A DNA stretch of 64,000 nt from Halostagnicola sp. A-GB9-2 (GCF_030068615.1 NZ_JASJOC010000005.1:186001-250000); one strand, 5' to 3'; positions 41,604-51,659 are shown, numbered from the stretch's first letter. Notes: generated from the sequence alone by a model not told the origin. Translations and numbers: made by a program.

Positions 41604-43043
41604 ATGCACCAGCTCAGTGCCACGGGCACATCGTTCCCGGAGAGCGTCTCAGACGTTACGATCGGCTACATCGGCGGCGGTAGTCGAGGATGGGCACACA
41701 CCCTCATCAACGACCTGCTCCAGTGTTCGGACGTCTCGGGGAATGTTGCCCTGTACGACGTCAATTACGAACCGGCCGAACAAAACGCGAAACTCGGCAA
41801 CGAACTGGCGACTCGCGAGGACGTCGTCAGCGACTGGACGTTCGAGGCACACGAGAGCCTTGAGAACGCCCTCGAGGGAGCCGACTTCGTTATCTGTTCG
41901 ATTCAGGATCCTCCGGAGGAGACCTTCGTTCACGATATCGACGTCCCACAGGAGTACGGCTGCTATCAGACCGTCGCCGACACCTGCGGTCCCGGCGGCG
42001 CGGTTCGAGCCCTTCGCGCGATTCCACAATATCGCGAAATCGCCGCCACGGTACGCAAGCAGTGTCCCGACGCGTGGGTGCTCAACTACACGAATCCGAT
42101 GACCGTCTGTACGCGGGCGCTCTATGAAGAGTACCCCGAGATCAACGCCATCGGCCTCTGTCACGAGGTGTTTCACATCCAGGAGATGCTGGCCGAAATC
42201 GCCGAGAAATACGTCGACGAAGCCGAGAACGTCTCCGGGAGCGAAATCGACGTGAACGTCAAGGGCGTCAACCACTTCACGTGGATCGACGAGGCCTCCT
42301 GGTACGGACATGACATCTACCAGTACCTCGATGCGGAACTCGAGGAGCGAAAGCCCCTCCCCGGATTCGATCCCAGCGATTTCGAGGGGGCAGATTACTG
42401 GATCAATCACCACCAGGTCGCGTTCGATCTCTACGACAAATTCGGGCTCCTCGGTGCCGCGGGCGACCGCCACCTCGTGGAGTTCGTTCCGTGGTACCTC
42501 TCGATTGACGACCCCGAGGAAATCCACCGGTGGGGGATTCGGCTAACGCCGAGTTCAGCCCGCGTGGGCGAAAGCGAGGAGGGGCCGGCGAAGATGGAGC
42601 GATATCTCTCCGACGCCGACGAGTTCGAGTTCAAGCAGTCCGGTGAGGAAGCCGTCGACATCATCCGCGCCCTGCAGGGATTGGACTCCATGAAAACCAA
42701 CCTCAACTACCCGAACGTCGGCCAGACGCCGGATCTCCCCGACGGGGCGATCGTCGAGACGAACGTCCTCGTCACCGGCGGCGGCATCAAAACGATCACC
42801 GCCGGAACGCTCCCTCGAGCGGTTCGGAACATGGTCACGACCGCGATCCACAATCAGGAAACGCTCGTCGAAGCCGGCTTCGCCGGCGATCTCGACCTCG
42901 CGTTCGAGGCGTTTCTGAACGAACCGCTCGTCACGCTTTCTCGAGAAGCGGCCCAGGAACTGTTCGCCGAGTTGATCGACCGCGAGCGCGAGTACTTCGA
43001 GGACTACGACCTCGAGACCGCAGCCGTTCTCGAGTCGCGCTAA
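41604..43043 (+). CDS. GH4 glycosidase, alpha-galacturonidase-like
   Basis: This is an NAD- and metal-dependent GH4 enzyme of 479 aa from the ATG at 41604. The dinucleotide motif is GYIGGGSRGW at residues 21-30. The metal-ligand Cys186-His187 pair is in GLCHEVFHIQ, and NYTNPM near 161-166 is the family substrate segment. The CHEV form of the motif is the one I associate with LplD-type alpha-galacturonidases rather than alpha-glucosidases (CHS) or alpha-galactosidases. It would release galacturonate from small pectic oligosaccharides in the cytoplasm, feeding the uronate dehydrogenase-like SDR. An alpha-glucuronidase activity is the alternative. Confidence 0.83.
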   Translation: MHQLSATGTSFPESVSDVTIGYIGGGSRGWAHTLINDLLQCSDVSGNVALYDVNYEPAEQNAKLGNELATREDVVSDWTFEAHESLENALEGADFVICSIQDPPEETFVHDIDVPQEYGCYQTVADTCGPGGAVRALRAIPQYREIAATVRKQCPDAWVLNYTNPMTVCTRALYEEYPEINAIGLCHEVFHIQEMLAEIAEKYVDEAENVSGSEIDVNVKGVNHFTWIDEASWYGHDIYQYLDAELEERKPLPGFDPSDFEGADYWINHHQVAFDLYDKFGLLGAAGDRHLVEFVPWYLSIDDPEEIHRWGIRLTPSSARVGESEEGPAKMERYLSDADEFEFKQSGEEAVDIIRALQGLDSMKTNLNYPNVGQTPDLPDGAIVETNVLVTGGGIKTITAGTLPRAVRNMVTTAIHNQETLVEAGFAGDLDLAFEAFLNEPLVTLSREAAQELFAELIDREREYFEDYDLETAAVLESR

Positions 43044-43169
43044 CCCAGCCGTAATCTGTCCCGCAGTTGGCTCGCACTCGAGGGCGATTATCGGACGGAC
43101 GGCAAAAGCAGGATACCACCGCCGGTACCCGTTCCAGACCAGTACAGCGCGGTGCGATCGGCTCAGTTC

Positions 43170-43604
43170 TCAGGAGGACGCTTCGAGTTCGAGGGTAATC
43201 TCTTCAGCCTCACCGTCCTCGAGCGTCACGTCCGCCTCCGCGGATTCGTACGCCTCACCTTCGGCGACAACCGTGTACGAACCGGCCTCGATGAATTCGG
43301 GTTCGGCGACGCCGTCCTCGATCCCTTCGTCAACGATGTACCGGTGATTTTCGTTTTGGGCGTCGATCTCGACGGCAACCCCCTCAGACACCGATTCGCC
43401 GTCTTCGTCCTCGAGAAACACGACGAGGCTCCCTTCCTCGACATCCTCGCCCCCGTCGGAGTCGTCGTTCACACCGGGTTCCGTTTCGTTCCCATCCGCC
43501 GAATCGTCTCCGTCGTCATCCGTACAACCGGCGACGCCGATTGCGAGTCCTGTGCCGATAAGCGAACTCACCTGTCGTCGCGTGAGATAGTCTCGTTGTC
43601 CCAT
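43170..43604 (-). CDS. Tat-exported lipoprotein with small beta-sandwich domain
   Basis: This 144-aa protein starts at the ATG at 43604. The signal contains TRRQVSSLIGTGLAIGVAGC, whose final GVAGC is a lipobox with Cys30 as anchor. A very acidic linker (DDDGDDSADGNE) leads to a domain of about 85 residues with alternating strands (GSLVVFLEDEDG, GVAVEIDAQNENH, AGSYTVVAEGEAY, EEITLELEA). This resembles PEGA or carboxypeptidase-regulatory-like folds that bind surfaces or glycans. It lies between the GH4 gene and the Opp-type importer. Its role is unknown. Confidence 0.68.
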   Translation of the reverse strand: MGQRDYLTRRQVSSLIGTGLAIGVAGCTDDDGDDSADGNETEPGVNDDSDGGEDVEEGSLVVFLEDEDGESVSEGVAVEIDAQNENHRYIVDEGIEDGVAEPEFIEAGSYTVVAEGEAYESAEADVTLEDGEAEEITLELEASS

Positions 43605-43787
43605 ATTCGCAGTTGTACAGAGCAAATAGAGCGAAATAATACTATCGACCAGACTGGGGCGAAGAGGATACTGTGACGGAAGGAGAACGGACGAACGAAA
43701 CCGCTCCGCAGTCCGATCGTCGGTTCGTGATGGCGGCGGGATGAGGCACAATTGGGCAAAGCGACGACCCTACCAGATCACTGTCGA

Positions 43788-45995
43788 CTAGCCGGAGACG
43801 TTCACGTGATCGTCGTCCTCGTCCCCGTCGACTGCATCGTCCGTAATCGGTTCGCTATCCCAGTACTCGTGATCGTCGTCAACGCGGAAGCAAGCGGTCC
43901 GTTGTACTCCATCCTCGTTACTGAGATCGACCAGTTCCGGTTTCTGGGTTCGACAGGTTTCTCTGGCGTCGGGACAGCGCGTGTGATATCGACAGCCCGA
44001 CGGCATGTTCTTCTGGTCGGGGACGTCGATCGTTCGGATCGGGTTCTCGTCAGGGTCGTCGTCCTGCTCGAGTTCGGGCGTCGCCCAGCGCAACGCCTGC
44101 GTGTACGGATGCTGGGGATTCTGAATGATCTGTTCGGCCGACCCGATCTCGACGAGTTCCCCAAGGTACATGACTCCGATTCGGCCGCCGGTCTTCTCCG
44201 CGAGATACCGGGCGTTCGAGAGGTCGTGCGAGACCGACAGGAACGACGTGTCGAACGCGTCTTGCAGTTCGATCATCAGGTCCATAATGCTCACCCGGAG
44301 GGATACGTCTAAGGCAGACACCGCCTCGTCGGCGAGGATGAGGTCGGGGTTGACCAACATCGCCCTGATGAGCGCGACCCGCTGTTTTTCGCCGCCCGAG
44401 AGCTGGTGTGGATACCGTTCGATGTAATCCTCGGGCGGACTGATCCCGACGTACTCTAACATTGCCAGGATCCGTTCGCGTCTGTCATTGCCGTCAAGGT
44501 CGGGATGCCATCGGTTGAGCGGGGTCGAGAGGATCGATCGAACCCGCTGATGCGAGTTCAACGAACTGCCGGGATCCTGGTGAACGATCTGGAGCGCCCG
44601 GCGAATTTCTTCGTCCTCGAGCGTGCTACTGCCGGAACTTCCCTTCCAGATGTCTCGGTCTTTGTACTCGATTGTCCCGTCCGTCGGTCGCTGGAGGCCG
44701 ACCGCGGTCTTTCCGAGCGTGGTTTTCCCACAGCCGCTTTCGCCCACCAGAACGACCACGTCGTTCTCGTAGATGTCGAACGAAATCCCGTCAACGGCTG
44801 TTACTACGTCGGACTCGCCGAAATCGAGCCAGCCGTCGTTCTCGGATCCGAACTGAACCTCGACGTCCTCGAGCGACACGAGCGGCTCCGCATCGTCCGA
44901 GTGAGAAGCGTTCCGCGTCGCGGGCGAATCATCGGAATTCGACTCCGTAAACGCCCTCTCGAGGTCGTCGATCGACTGCTCCCAGTGATGGCAGTAGACG
45001 TCGTGATTCCGGGAGTCTCCGGCGTCGTACGGACCGGGATCGATTGACTTGCACTGCTCGTCAGCCAGCGGACAGCGAGGATGATACGAACAGCCGGGTG
45101 GAATATTGACCGGATCCGGACTCTCCCCTTCTATCGGGCGCATCTGCTCGAGCGGGGCCGACAGGTTCGGCGTGGCGTTGAGCAAGGCCCGCGTGTAGGG
45201 ATGAGCGGGGCGCTCTAAGATCTCGTCGGCAGGCCCAATCTCGGCAAACTCAAAGGCGTACAGGACGGCTAGCCGATCGGAGAGATCCGCCACCAGCGGC
45301 AGGTCGTGCGTGATAAACACGATCGTAAGATCGTGTTTTTCCTGGATCTCGTTGAGCAACGAGATGATCGATTGTTGCATCAACAGATCGAGCGCGGCCG
45401 TGGGTTCGTCCATCACGAGCATTTCGGGCTCAAGGACGAGGCTCAACGCGATCAACACACGCTGTTTCATCCCGCCGCTTAGCTCGTGGGGATAGGACTC
45501 GAGCATCCGCTCGGGCTCGAGGTACAGATCCTCGAGGAGGTCTTTAGCCCGTTCGATGCCGGCATCGACGTCGTAGTCGTGTGCGCTTAGTGTCTCGACG
45601 AAGTGCGTTCGAACGGACCGAACAGGGTTGAACGAACTCATCGCGCCCTGAAAGACCATCGAAATCTCCTCCCAGCGGAACTGTTTGAGTTCCGACTTCG
45701 AGAGCCCGGTAACGTCTACCGGATCGCCGTCTTCAGGGTGATAAATGACGTCACCGGTCGTCGTACCGGGAGCGGGAACCGCATCGAGCAAGGCCGAGGC
45801 GAACATCGATTTCCCCGACCCACTCTCGCCGATTACACCGAGAATCTCGTTGCGTTCGATATCGATGTTGACCTCGTTGAGGACGCGCGACTCGCCCCGA
45901 TCCATACCGAAGCTGACGGACGTGTCCCGAAGTTCCACGATGGTGTCGGTTCCGGTCGAGTCGACCAGACTCGCATCTGATTCTGATATCGTCAT
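43788..45995 (-). CDS. Fused Opp/Dpp-type ABC ATPase (OppD-OppF in one chain)
   Basis: This is a 735-aa cytoplasmic protein with two complete ABC domains. Domain 1 has Walker A GESGSGKS, signature LSGGMKQR and Walker B MLVMDEP. Domain 2 has GESGCGKT, LSGGEKQR and LILADE. Each ends in an oligopeptide/dipeptide-type Cys-rich tail (CSYHPRCPLADEQC and CRYHTRCPDARETC). Normally these are two proteins. The fusion removes the need for OppD/OppF pairing. It is the last gene of the importer run. Peptide-type importers also carry oligosaccharides in many archaea, which fits this locus. Confidence 0.9.
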   Translation of the reverse strand: MTISESDASLVDSTGTDTIVELRDTSVSFGMDRGESRVLNEVNIDIERNEILGVIGESGSGKSMFASALLDAVPAPGTTTGDVIYHPEDGDPVDVTGLSKSELKQFRWEEISMVFQGAMSSFNPVRSVRTHFVETLSAHDYDVDAGIERAKDLLEDLYLEPERMLESYPHELSGGMKQRVLIALSLVLEPEMLVMDEPTAALDLLMQQSIISLLNEIQEKHDLTIVFITHDLPLVADLSDRLAVLYAFEFAEIGPADEILERPAHPYTRALLNATPNLSAPLEQMRPIEGESPDPVNIPPGCSYHPRCPLADEQCKSIDPGPYDAGDSRNHDVYCHHWEQSIDDLERAFTESNSDDSPATRNASHSDDAEPLVSLEDVEVQFGSENDGWLDFGESDVVTAVDGISFDIYENDVVVLVGESGCGKTTLGKTAVGLQRPTDGTIEYKDRDIWKGSSGSSTLEDEEIRRALQIVHQDPGSSLNSHQRVRSILSTPLNRWHPDLDGNDRRERILAMLEYVGISPPEDYIERYPHQLSGGEKQRVALIRAMLVNPDLILADEAVSALDVSLRVSIMDLMIELQDAFDTSFLSVSHDLSNARYLAEKTGGRIGVMYLGELVEIGSAEQIIQNPQHPYTQALRWATPELEQDDDPDENPIRTIDVPDQKNMPSGCRYHTRCPDARETCRTQKPELVDLSNEDGVQRTACFRVDDDHEYWDSEPITDDAVDGDEDDDHVNVSG

Positions 45996-46077
45996 CTGTA
46001 CACCTCGTTTCGAACGGCCGGTTGATCGTCGGTTCGATCGTGGTCAGTGTCGTGATATTGCTCGTTCATAACGTAGC

Positions 46078-47205
46078 TCACATCTGCGTAACGTTAGTTG
46101 TGTTCGGTTCCGACTCCGGCTCCGATCCCTTGCCGTCGTCGCTTCGCTCGTGTCGCGCTCTCGCACGAGGGTTGAACACTCGGTCGAGGGACTGACCGAG
46201 CAAAACGAGCCCGATCGAGATCCCCGAGATAGCGATCATCGGGACGAGGAGCCAGTGAATCGCGTCTGGGCGATACACGGCACCGGCCCGGTACGCGCTC
46301 TCGAGCATCACGCCCCAGTTCGCGTCCGAGTACGGAAGGATGCCAAGGAAGTACAACGCAACAGCTGCGAAGATGATCCGCCTGGCCGCGTTGACGAGGT
46401 TCACCACGATGTACGGCATGAGGTGTGGCAGGATTTCCTTGCGAAGGAGAGAGATCGTTGGGACATCCATCGCTCTCGAGGCTTCGACGAACGCCTCGCC
46501 TCGGAGGGTAAGTACCTGCGATCGAATCGCCCGCGCGAGCCCCGCCCACGCGGCCGCAGCTAGCAGGACCCCGACGAGCGCCGGATGCTCGGGCTCGAGC
46601 AGGACCGACAGTACGATCACCAGCGGGAGACCCGGGATATTGATGAACACGTCTGTAATAGAGCTCAGGACCGTGTCCACCATTCCGCCCTTGTATCCCG
46701 AAACGAGACCGAAGCCCGTCCCGAGGACGATGGTAAACAGCGCACCCGCACCCATCATCTGCAGGATGGGGACCGTCGAGTAGACAGTCATCGACAGGAT
46801 ATCCTGGCCGGACTGGTCGGTTCCGAGCGGGTGGCTCCAATCTTCGAACGGCCCGACGAGGGACTCACCGTGGGTCGGATGTGTCGGGTCGATCAAGTAC
46901 ACGCCGACGGTTCCTATCAATAAGTACACTACGAGGATCGAAACGCCGACGATCGCGCGCCAATCGTTTCGCATGATCGACCACGGCGTCCACAGGTAAT
47001 CCTTCAGCTTTCGGTCGATTCGATCCCGTCTCGTTTCCTCCACCGTCGCCGTCCGCTCGAATGGCGAATCCACGGTTCCGCCATCACTTCGGAGAATGTC
47101 TTCGACGCTGTCGGGTTTCGTCTCCAAATCACCGCCGCTATCCAACCCGTCCGAAGTGCGTCCGTCGAATTGATTGGTATCCTCAGAACGCTTCACGGTT
47201 CTCAC
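46078..47205 (-). CDS. Opp/Dpp-type ABC permease, DppC-like
   Basis: This is the second permease of the importer, 375 aa with a long charged N-terminal extension of about 80 residues before the first membrane helix (AIVGVSILVVYLLIG). The GTG start overlaps the upstream permease gene by 23 bases. The EAA-like loop reads VEASRAMDVPTISLLRKEILPHLMP. HPTHGESLVGPFEDWSHPLGTDQSGQDILS is the family's N-terminal extracellular segment. The C-terminus is hydrophilic and acidic. Confidence 0.9.
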   Translation of the reverse strand: MRTVKRSEDTNQFDGRTSDGLDSGGDLETKPDSVEDILRSDGGTVDSPFERTATVEETRRDRIDRKLKDYLWTPWSIMRNDWRAIVGVSILVVYLLIGTVGVYLIDPTHPTHGESLVGPFEDWSHPLGTDQSGQDILSMTVYSTVPILQMMGAGALFTIVLGTGFGLVSGYKGGMVDTVLSSITDVFINIPGLPLVIVLSVLLEPEHPALVGVLLAAAAWAGLARAIRSQVLTLRGEAFVEASRAMDVPTISLLRKEILPHLMPYIVVNLVNAARRIIFAAVALYFLGILPYSDANWGVMLESAYRAGAVYRPDAIHWLLVPMIAISGISIGLVLLGQSLDRVFNPRARARHERSDDGKGSEPESEPNTTNVTQM

Positions 47206-48178
47206 CCCCTGCGCGCGGATCGATTTTTCCGTACGTGAGATCTGCGATCAGTAACGCGATCACGACCGCGATCGTGATGACAGTAAAGGCCCCCATCATT
47301 AGCGGGTAATCCCGAGCTCGAACCGCCTCGATCAGGTACCAGCCCATGCCCCGATAGACGAAGATTTCCTCGAGCACGACGGCACCGCCGAACATGCTCC
47401 CTATCGCAATCATGAGGCCCGTGTACATCGGAAGGATGGCGTTCCGAGCGACGTAGTGGATCGCGATGGTCGGGTCCGAAAGGCCCCGTAGCCGCGCGAC
47501 CCGTAGATAATCGGAACCGAGGACGCGGATGCTGTTTCCACGCATGGTTAGTGCGGCCATCCCGGAGGTAACGAACATCGAGAAGACGGGGAGCATCGCG
47601 TGGTGGACGATCCCCGTGAGATAGAGGAAGTTGAACCCAGGTTCGACGCCCTCCGGTTGCCTTCCGCCGGTCGGGAACCAGTTAAGACGATAGGCAAAGA
47701 TCGTCAACAGCACCAGTGCGAGGACGTAAAACGGGATCGAGGTGATGATCGTCGCATAGCCCGTAAGCGCCGTATCGAACTTGCCGCCTTCCCAGTAGGC
47801 CATAACCGCACCGATCGCGATTCCGGCGGTAAATCCGAGGAAGACCGCCCAGCTCATGACGAATAGCGTCCACGGGATGGCGATAGCCAACACCTCCTCG
47901 ACCGGCATGTTCATGCTCATCGACCGACCGAGGTCACCCTGCATGAACGCCGTCATATAATCGTAGTACTCGATGTACAGGGGATCTTCCGGGTTGATGT
48001 TCATGTACAGTTCAGCCATTTCGTACGCTTGCGCGGGATCGTCCAGGTCCGGCCCGACTTCGACCAGAAAGTAGTCGATCGGATTCCCGGGCATAAAACG
48101 CGTGAGGACGAACGTCAGCGTCATCACGGCCCAAACCGTGAAGACAGACTGCCCTAATCGCCTAATTCTCCAGTCCAT
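47183..48178 (-). CDS. Opp/Dpp-type ABC permease, DppB-like
   Basis: This is the first permease subunit, 331 aa. The N-terminus MDWRIRRLGQSVFTVWAVMTLTFVLTRFMPGNP is the hallmark of DppB/OppB proteins. The membrane loop LRVARLRGLSDPTIAIHYVARNAILP contacts the ATPase, and GAVVLEEIFVYRGMGWYLIEAV follows. It lies 69 bases downstream of the binding-protein gene and overlaps the DppC-like gene. A long extracytoplasmic loop (about residues 40-95) is longer than in bacterial DppB. Confidence 0.9.
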   Translation of the reverse strand: MDWRIRRLGQSVFTVWAVMTLTFVLTRFMPGNPIDYFLVEVGPDLDDPAQAYEMAELYMNINPEDPLYIEYYDYMTAFMQGDLGRSMSMNMPVEEVLAIAIPWTLFVMSWAVFLGFTAGIAIGAVMAYWEGGKFDTALTGYATIITSIPFYVLALVLLTIFAYRLNWFPTGGRQPEGVEPGFNFLYLTGIVHHAMLPVFSMFVTSGMAALTMRGNSIRVLGSDYLRVARLRGLSDPTIAIHYVARNAILPMYTGLMIAIGSMFGGAVVLEEIFVYRGMGWYLIEAVRARDYPLMMGAFTVITIAVVIALLIADLTYGKIDPRAGGENREAF

Positions 48179-48247
48179 TGTGGATATGAGTGGTATTCTG
48201 TATCATCGGATTTAAAAATGTCTATCCGGCGGCTCGGTACCGTCGAT

Positions 48248-50104
48248 CTATTGCTCGTACGGAATGAGATCCGCGTCTTCTAACTTCAACAGGTTGTACT
48301 CCGCGACGCGGTTGTCGATGATCGAGTCCGGACCCTCCACGTGCCAGTGGTCCGCTCGAATGCCACCGTGGTCGAGTCCGGCGACGACTTCGAACTGCGG
48401 TAACACCTGGTTGTACATCCAGGTCAACCGCTGAAGGTGAACGTCGTCGTCACCCGTCCGGTGCCACTCGCCGAGTTCGTCGCCGAGGACGATGTCTTCG
48501 GTTCCGTCCGAACCGCTCGGATCGCCGATGGGCATCGGAACCTCGAACGAGTCGTTGTACCAGTCGACGTGCATCAGTTCCGAATACCAGTTCCAGACGG
48601 CATCGATCCACATGATCCCTCGAACCGAGAAGCCGCCACCGTCGTCCAACAGGATGTCGTACTCGCCGTTCAGGCGTCGATTCCCGTAGGTTGCCTCGTC
48701 GACGATGTTGAGTTCGGGATCGAGCCCGAACTCCTCGAGTTCGTAATTGATGGCGTTCAATCCGTTCCGCTGAATCCCCGACCCGGTGTTCGCCATGAGG
48801 ATGATTTCGACGGTCTCACCGTCCTCATCGTACCAGAGTTCGTCTCCCTCGTCGTACTCGTAGCCGGCGGCCTCCATATGGTCGTGTGCCGCGTCGAGAT
48901 CGGTTTCGTAATGATCGTAGCCGTCGAGGTCGACGATCCCATCGTTGGCGGCCTCCTCGGTGAGCCAGCATGGCGGGAGGTCGATCGGTTCGTACGAATC
49001 ACCCGGTGCGGTTTGTGCGACCGAACTACGGTCGACGGCGTACGCGATGGCTTTCCGGAAGTTCCGATCGTCGGTGTAGGGATCGTACGCACCATCATCC
49101 GCCGCCGAGGCGGGAATATCGTAATCCCCGAAATTGAACAGGACGGAGTGGTAGTGCAGGTAATCCCCGTTGATTTTGTGATAGTCACCCAACTGTTGTT
49201 CGATGTCGGCGGGAGCAGGGAGCGTCACGGTGATACCATCCACCTGCCCCTCCTGGAAGGCGATGTGCTGGTCCTCGTACTGTTCCCAGACGTAATCGGT
49301 GAACAGGACGTTCTCCGCGTTTGGATGCCCTTCGTACAGCGTGGCGTGCATGGTGTTATCGCCAATATCGTCGAGTTCGAAGACGCCGTTTCCGATCGCT
49401 TCCTCCTGATTCCACTCGAGGAGATCGTTCGCCACCTGTTCTTGCTCGTCCCCGTCGGTGTTTTGTAGTTCCTCAAGCCACTCTGCGTACGTCCGGTCGT
49501 CGCCCAGGTCGGCTTTGACGATGTTGAGGTCGTTGCCGAGGGCGTTCGCCATGATGAACTGCTCGCCAAACTCGTCGTGGAGGTGGAACCGAATCATGTG
49601 ATCGTCGACTGCTTCGGCCTCGTCGACGAAGGCGTTCGGATCCTCGTCATCGGATAAGATGCGTCCGAGTTCGAGGTGGAGGTTCCACTGAGTCGCGTAG
49701 TCCTGAGCGACGACGGGGTCTCCGTTGTGCCACTCGTAGTCGTCGCGAAGTTCCATCTCGAGAACGTCGCCGTCCATCTGCCAGTCCTCGGCGATCACCC
49801 CTCGCGTTTCATCTGCGCTGTGAAGGTAGACGACGTACGGATCGTACAACAATCCCGGCGGATCGAAATCCGACATCGAATTGTTCGGATCGTACGGACT
49901 CCAGTGAGCCGTCTCGAATTCGTAGGCCCCGCGATGGTTCGCGACCCGAAACTCCTGCTCGACGCGCTCTTCGACCGGATCACCGACCGGACCGTCGCCG
50001 TTCGTCGCACAACCCGCGAGTGCGACAACCCCACCTGCGATCCCCGTCTTAAGGGCAGTTCGTCTGCTAATTGGACTGCTCAACCCATTGCTATCAGTTG
50101 GCAT
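48248..50104 (-). CDS. Family 5 extracellular solute-binding lipoprotein
   Basis: This is a secreted substrate-binding protein, 618 aa from the ATG at 50104. An ATG at 50119 would add five residues. The Tat signal ISRRTALKTGIAGGVVALAGC ends in a lipobox cysteine. The SBP_bac_5 fold is recognisable by FDPPGLLYDPYVV, DVLEMELRDDYEWHNGDPV, FRKAIAYAVDRS and the central cleft region. It is first in the run of four importer genes. The ligand is not predictable from sequence. Its placement next to PL22 and GH4 makes oligogalacturonide or rhamnogalacturonan fragments likely, but peptides remain possible. Confidence 0.9.
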   Translation of the reverse strand: MPTDSNGLSSPISRRTALKTGIAGGVVALAGCATNGDGPVGDPVEERVEQEFRVANHRGAYEFETAHWSPYDPNNSMSDFDPPGLLYDPYVVYLHSADETRGVIAEDWQMDGDVLEMELRDDYEWHNGDPVVAQDYATQWNLHLELGRILSDDEDPNAFVDEAEAVDDHMIRFHLHDEFGEQFIMANALGNDLNIVKADLGDDRTYAEWLEELQNTDGDEQEQVANDLLEWNQEEAIGNGVFELDDIGDNTMHATLYEGHPNAENVLFTDYVWEQYEDQHIAFQEGQVDGITVTLPAPADIEQQLGDYHKINGDYLHYHSVLFNFGDYDIPASAADDGAYDPYTDDRNFRKAIAYAVDRSSVAQTAPGDSYEPIDLPPCWLTEEAANDGIVDLDGYDHYETDLDAAHDHMEAAGYEYDEGDELWYDEDGETVEIILMANTGSGIQRNGLNAINYELEEFGLDPELNIVDEATYGNRRLNGEYDILLDDGGGFSVRGIMWIDAVWNWYSELMHVDWYNDSFEVPMPIGDPSGSDGTEDIVLGDELGEWHRTGDDDVHLQRLTWMYNQVLPQFEVVAGLDHGGIRADHWHVEGPDSIIDNRVAEYNLLKLEDADLIPYEQ

Positions 50105-50246
50105 CGAGCACACATTCATGATAGACCCATATATATTTTCCTATCAACTTGTTCCGATGACGTTTTGCAACACCGAGGAATCTCCAGCCGAGAAAGACGT
50201 TGCTGGAAACAAACTTATTTCTCTGTCGATTCGGATAGTCTACTCA

Positions 50247-50450
50247 ATGAATCGTACTCGATCCGTTCTCAAAGTGGTGTTCGGAATCAACGTCTTCTTT
50301 TTAGTTATGCTCGCCTTCTCGTATCCCTACCTCGAGCCCGGTACCGGGTCGTACGTCGCTGCGACGATGACGTTCGTGCTGTGTCTACTCATGTTGCTCC
50401 TCGTCGTCGTCCTGACGTACTTCGAGTTGGATCTCTTCGACCGGATTTGA
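50247..50450 (+). CDS. Small two-helix membrane protein
   Basis: This 67-aa protein starts at the ATG at 50247 behind an AT-rich stretch. The first helix covers residues 9-26 (VVFGINVFFLVMLAFSYP) and the second 40-58 (ATMTFVLCLLMLLLVVVLTYF), with a short acidic tail. It is not recognised. It is convergent with the PL22 gene (12 bases) and divergent from the importer. Confidence 0.55.
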   Translation: MNRTRSVLKVVFGINVFFLVMLAFSYPYLEPGTGSYVAATMTFVLCLLMLLLVVVLTYFELDLFDRI

Positions 50451-50462
50451 GCGACTTCGCGG

Positions 50463-51659
50463 TCAGGACACGACTTCGAGATCCTCGAGCCTCGGTAGAT
50501 CCTCGAGGTCGTCGGGGACATCGACGACGTAAACATCGCTTTCGTTTCCCCCACGCGAACTATCGAACGCGATCCTCGAGCCGTCGGGGCTCAGGCGACC
50601 GTGCGGGTGGACATCGTCATCGCCCGTCCAGTCGTGAGTCGCGAGCGCCCACGGCCCGTCGTAGCCATCGGCGTCGGCGTTCCACCGCCAGAGAAGCAGA
50701 TGCGGAACGCCGCGGTGAGTGCCGTCCCCGACGATCAGATCGCGGGTGATGCTGTGAAAGTGAGTGTAGATGTCCGGCGCGGGCCACTCGCGCCGATCGG
50801 TGCCGTCGTATCGAACCTGTCCGAAGAACGCGTCGGGATCGTCGCGGGAACCGCGCCAGCCGTGGTAGCCGACGTGTTCGCCGTCGGCGAGCCAGTGCTC
50901 ATGGCCGACAGCCTCGTCCGCATCTGTCGGCCGAACCTGCCAGGTCTCGTCAGTCTCGAGATTCAACCCCCAGATCCTGTCTGCCTCCTCCCATGGCCCT
51001 TCCTCACAGTAGGTGATCAACTCCGGATTCGTCGGCGACGTATTGACGTGGGTCAGCCAGCGCTCGGTATCGACGTGAACACTGGGCTCGGCCGATCCGT
51101 CCTCGATCGGCATCGAAATTACCTTCGAACGCGGTCCCGCTTCCATCCGCGCGTTCATCCAGACCTCCCTGTTTTCGGGATCTCGTTCGTCGTCGAGGTC
51201 GAGCGCCTCGGACAGCGCGACGACGGCGCGGGTCCCGTCGGCCGTCCCGCCGAGGTGTCCGCCGTAGTATCCCTCGGGCCGCTCGTAATGAGTGGCAATC
51301 TCGAGCGTCTCGAGGTCGAGCGAAACCAGCCGTCGGCCACACCAAAACAGCGCGGTATTTCGATCGGGGAACCGCGTCGTTCCGTCGATCTCCTGCGGGA
51401 GATCGGTCAACTGCGTGAGTAAACCGGACTCGAGATCGACCGAATAGAGGTCTCGAGACCCGTCACGATCCGAGCGAAACAGCAGCCGGCGGCCATCGTC
51501 ATAGAACGCCGGCTCGGTGAAGTAGAGGTGGCGGTTCGTGGTGTTCGGATAGTTCGTGAACCGTCGAACGGTCGTCCCAGTGATTGGATCTTCGTACGTC
51601 TCGGCTTCGGCCGGCCAGTGTCGGCCAGCTTTCGGGCCCTGCTGAAGGATCGTCTCCAT
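50463..51659 (-). CDS. ogl: PL22 oligogalacturonate lyase
   Basis: This is a cytoplasmic seven-bladed beta-propeller lyase of 398 aa from the ATG at 51659. The PL22 features are TNRHLYFTEPAFYDDGRRLLFRSDRDG split across the first blade, WLTHVNTSPTNPELITYCEEGPW, the metal-site histidines in VGHEHWLADG and HGWRGS, and IYTHFHSITRD. It cleaves di- and tri-galacturonates to 4-deoxy-5-ketouronate. It is the last gene of a minus-strand run that begins with GH115. No signal peptide is present. The ketouronate produced would need KduI/KduD-type enzymes, none of which was recognised here. Confidence 0.9.
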   Translation of the reverse strand: METILQQGPKAGRHWPAEAETYEDPITGTTVRRFTNYPNTTNRHLYFTEPAFYDDGRRLLFRSDRDGSRDLYSVDLESGLLTQLTDLPQEIDGTTRFPDRNTALFWCGRRLVSLDLETLEIATHYERPEGYYGGHLGGTADGTRAVVALSEALDLDDERDPENREVWMNARMEAGPRSKVISMPIEDGSAEPSVHVDTERWLTHVNTSPTNPELITYCEEGPWEEADRIWGLNLETDETWQVRPTDADEAVGHEHWLADGEHVGYHGWRGSRDDPDAFFGQVRYDGTDRREWPAPDIYTHFHSITRDLIVGDGTHRGVPHLLLWRWNADADGYDGPWALATHDWTGDDDVHPHGRLSPDGSRIAFDSSRGGNESDVYVVDVPDDLEDLPRLEDLEVVS

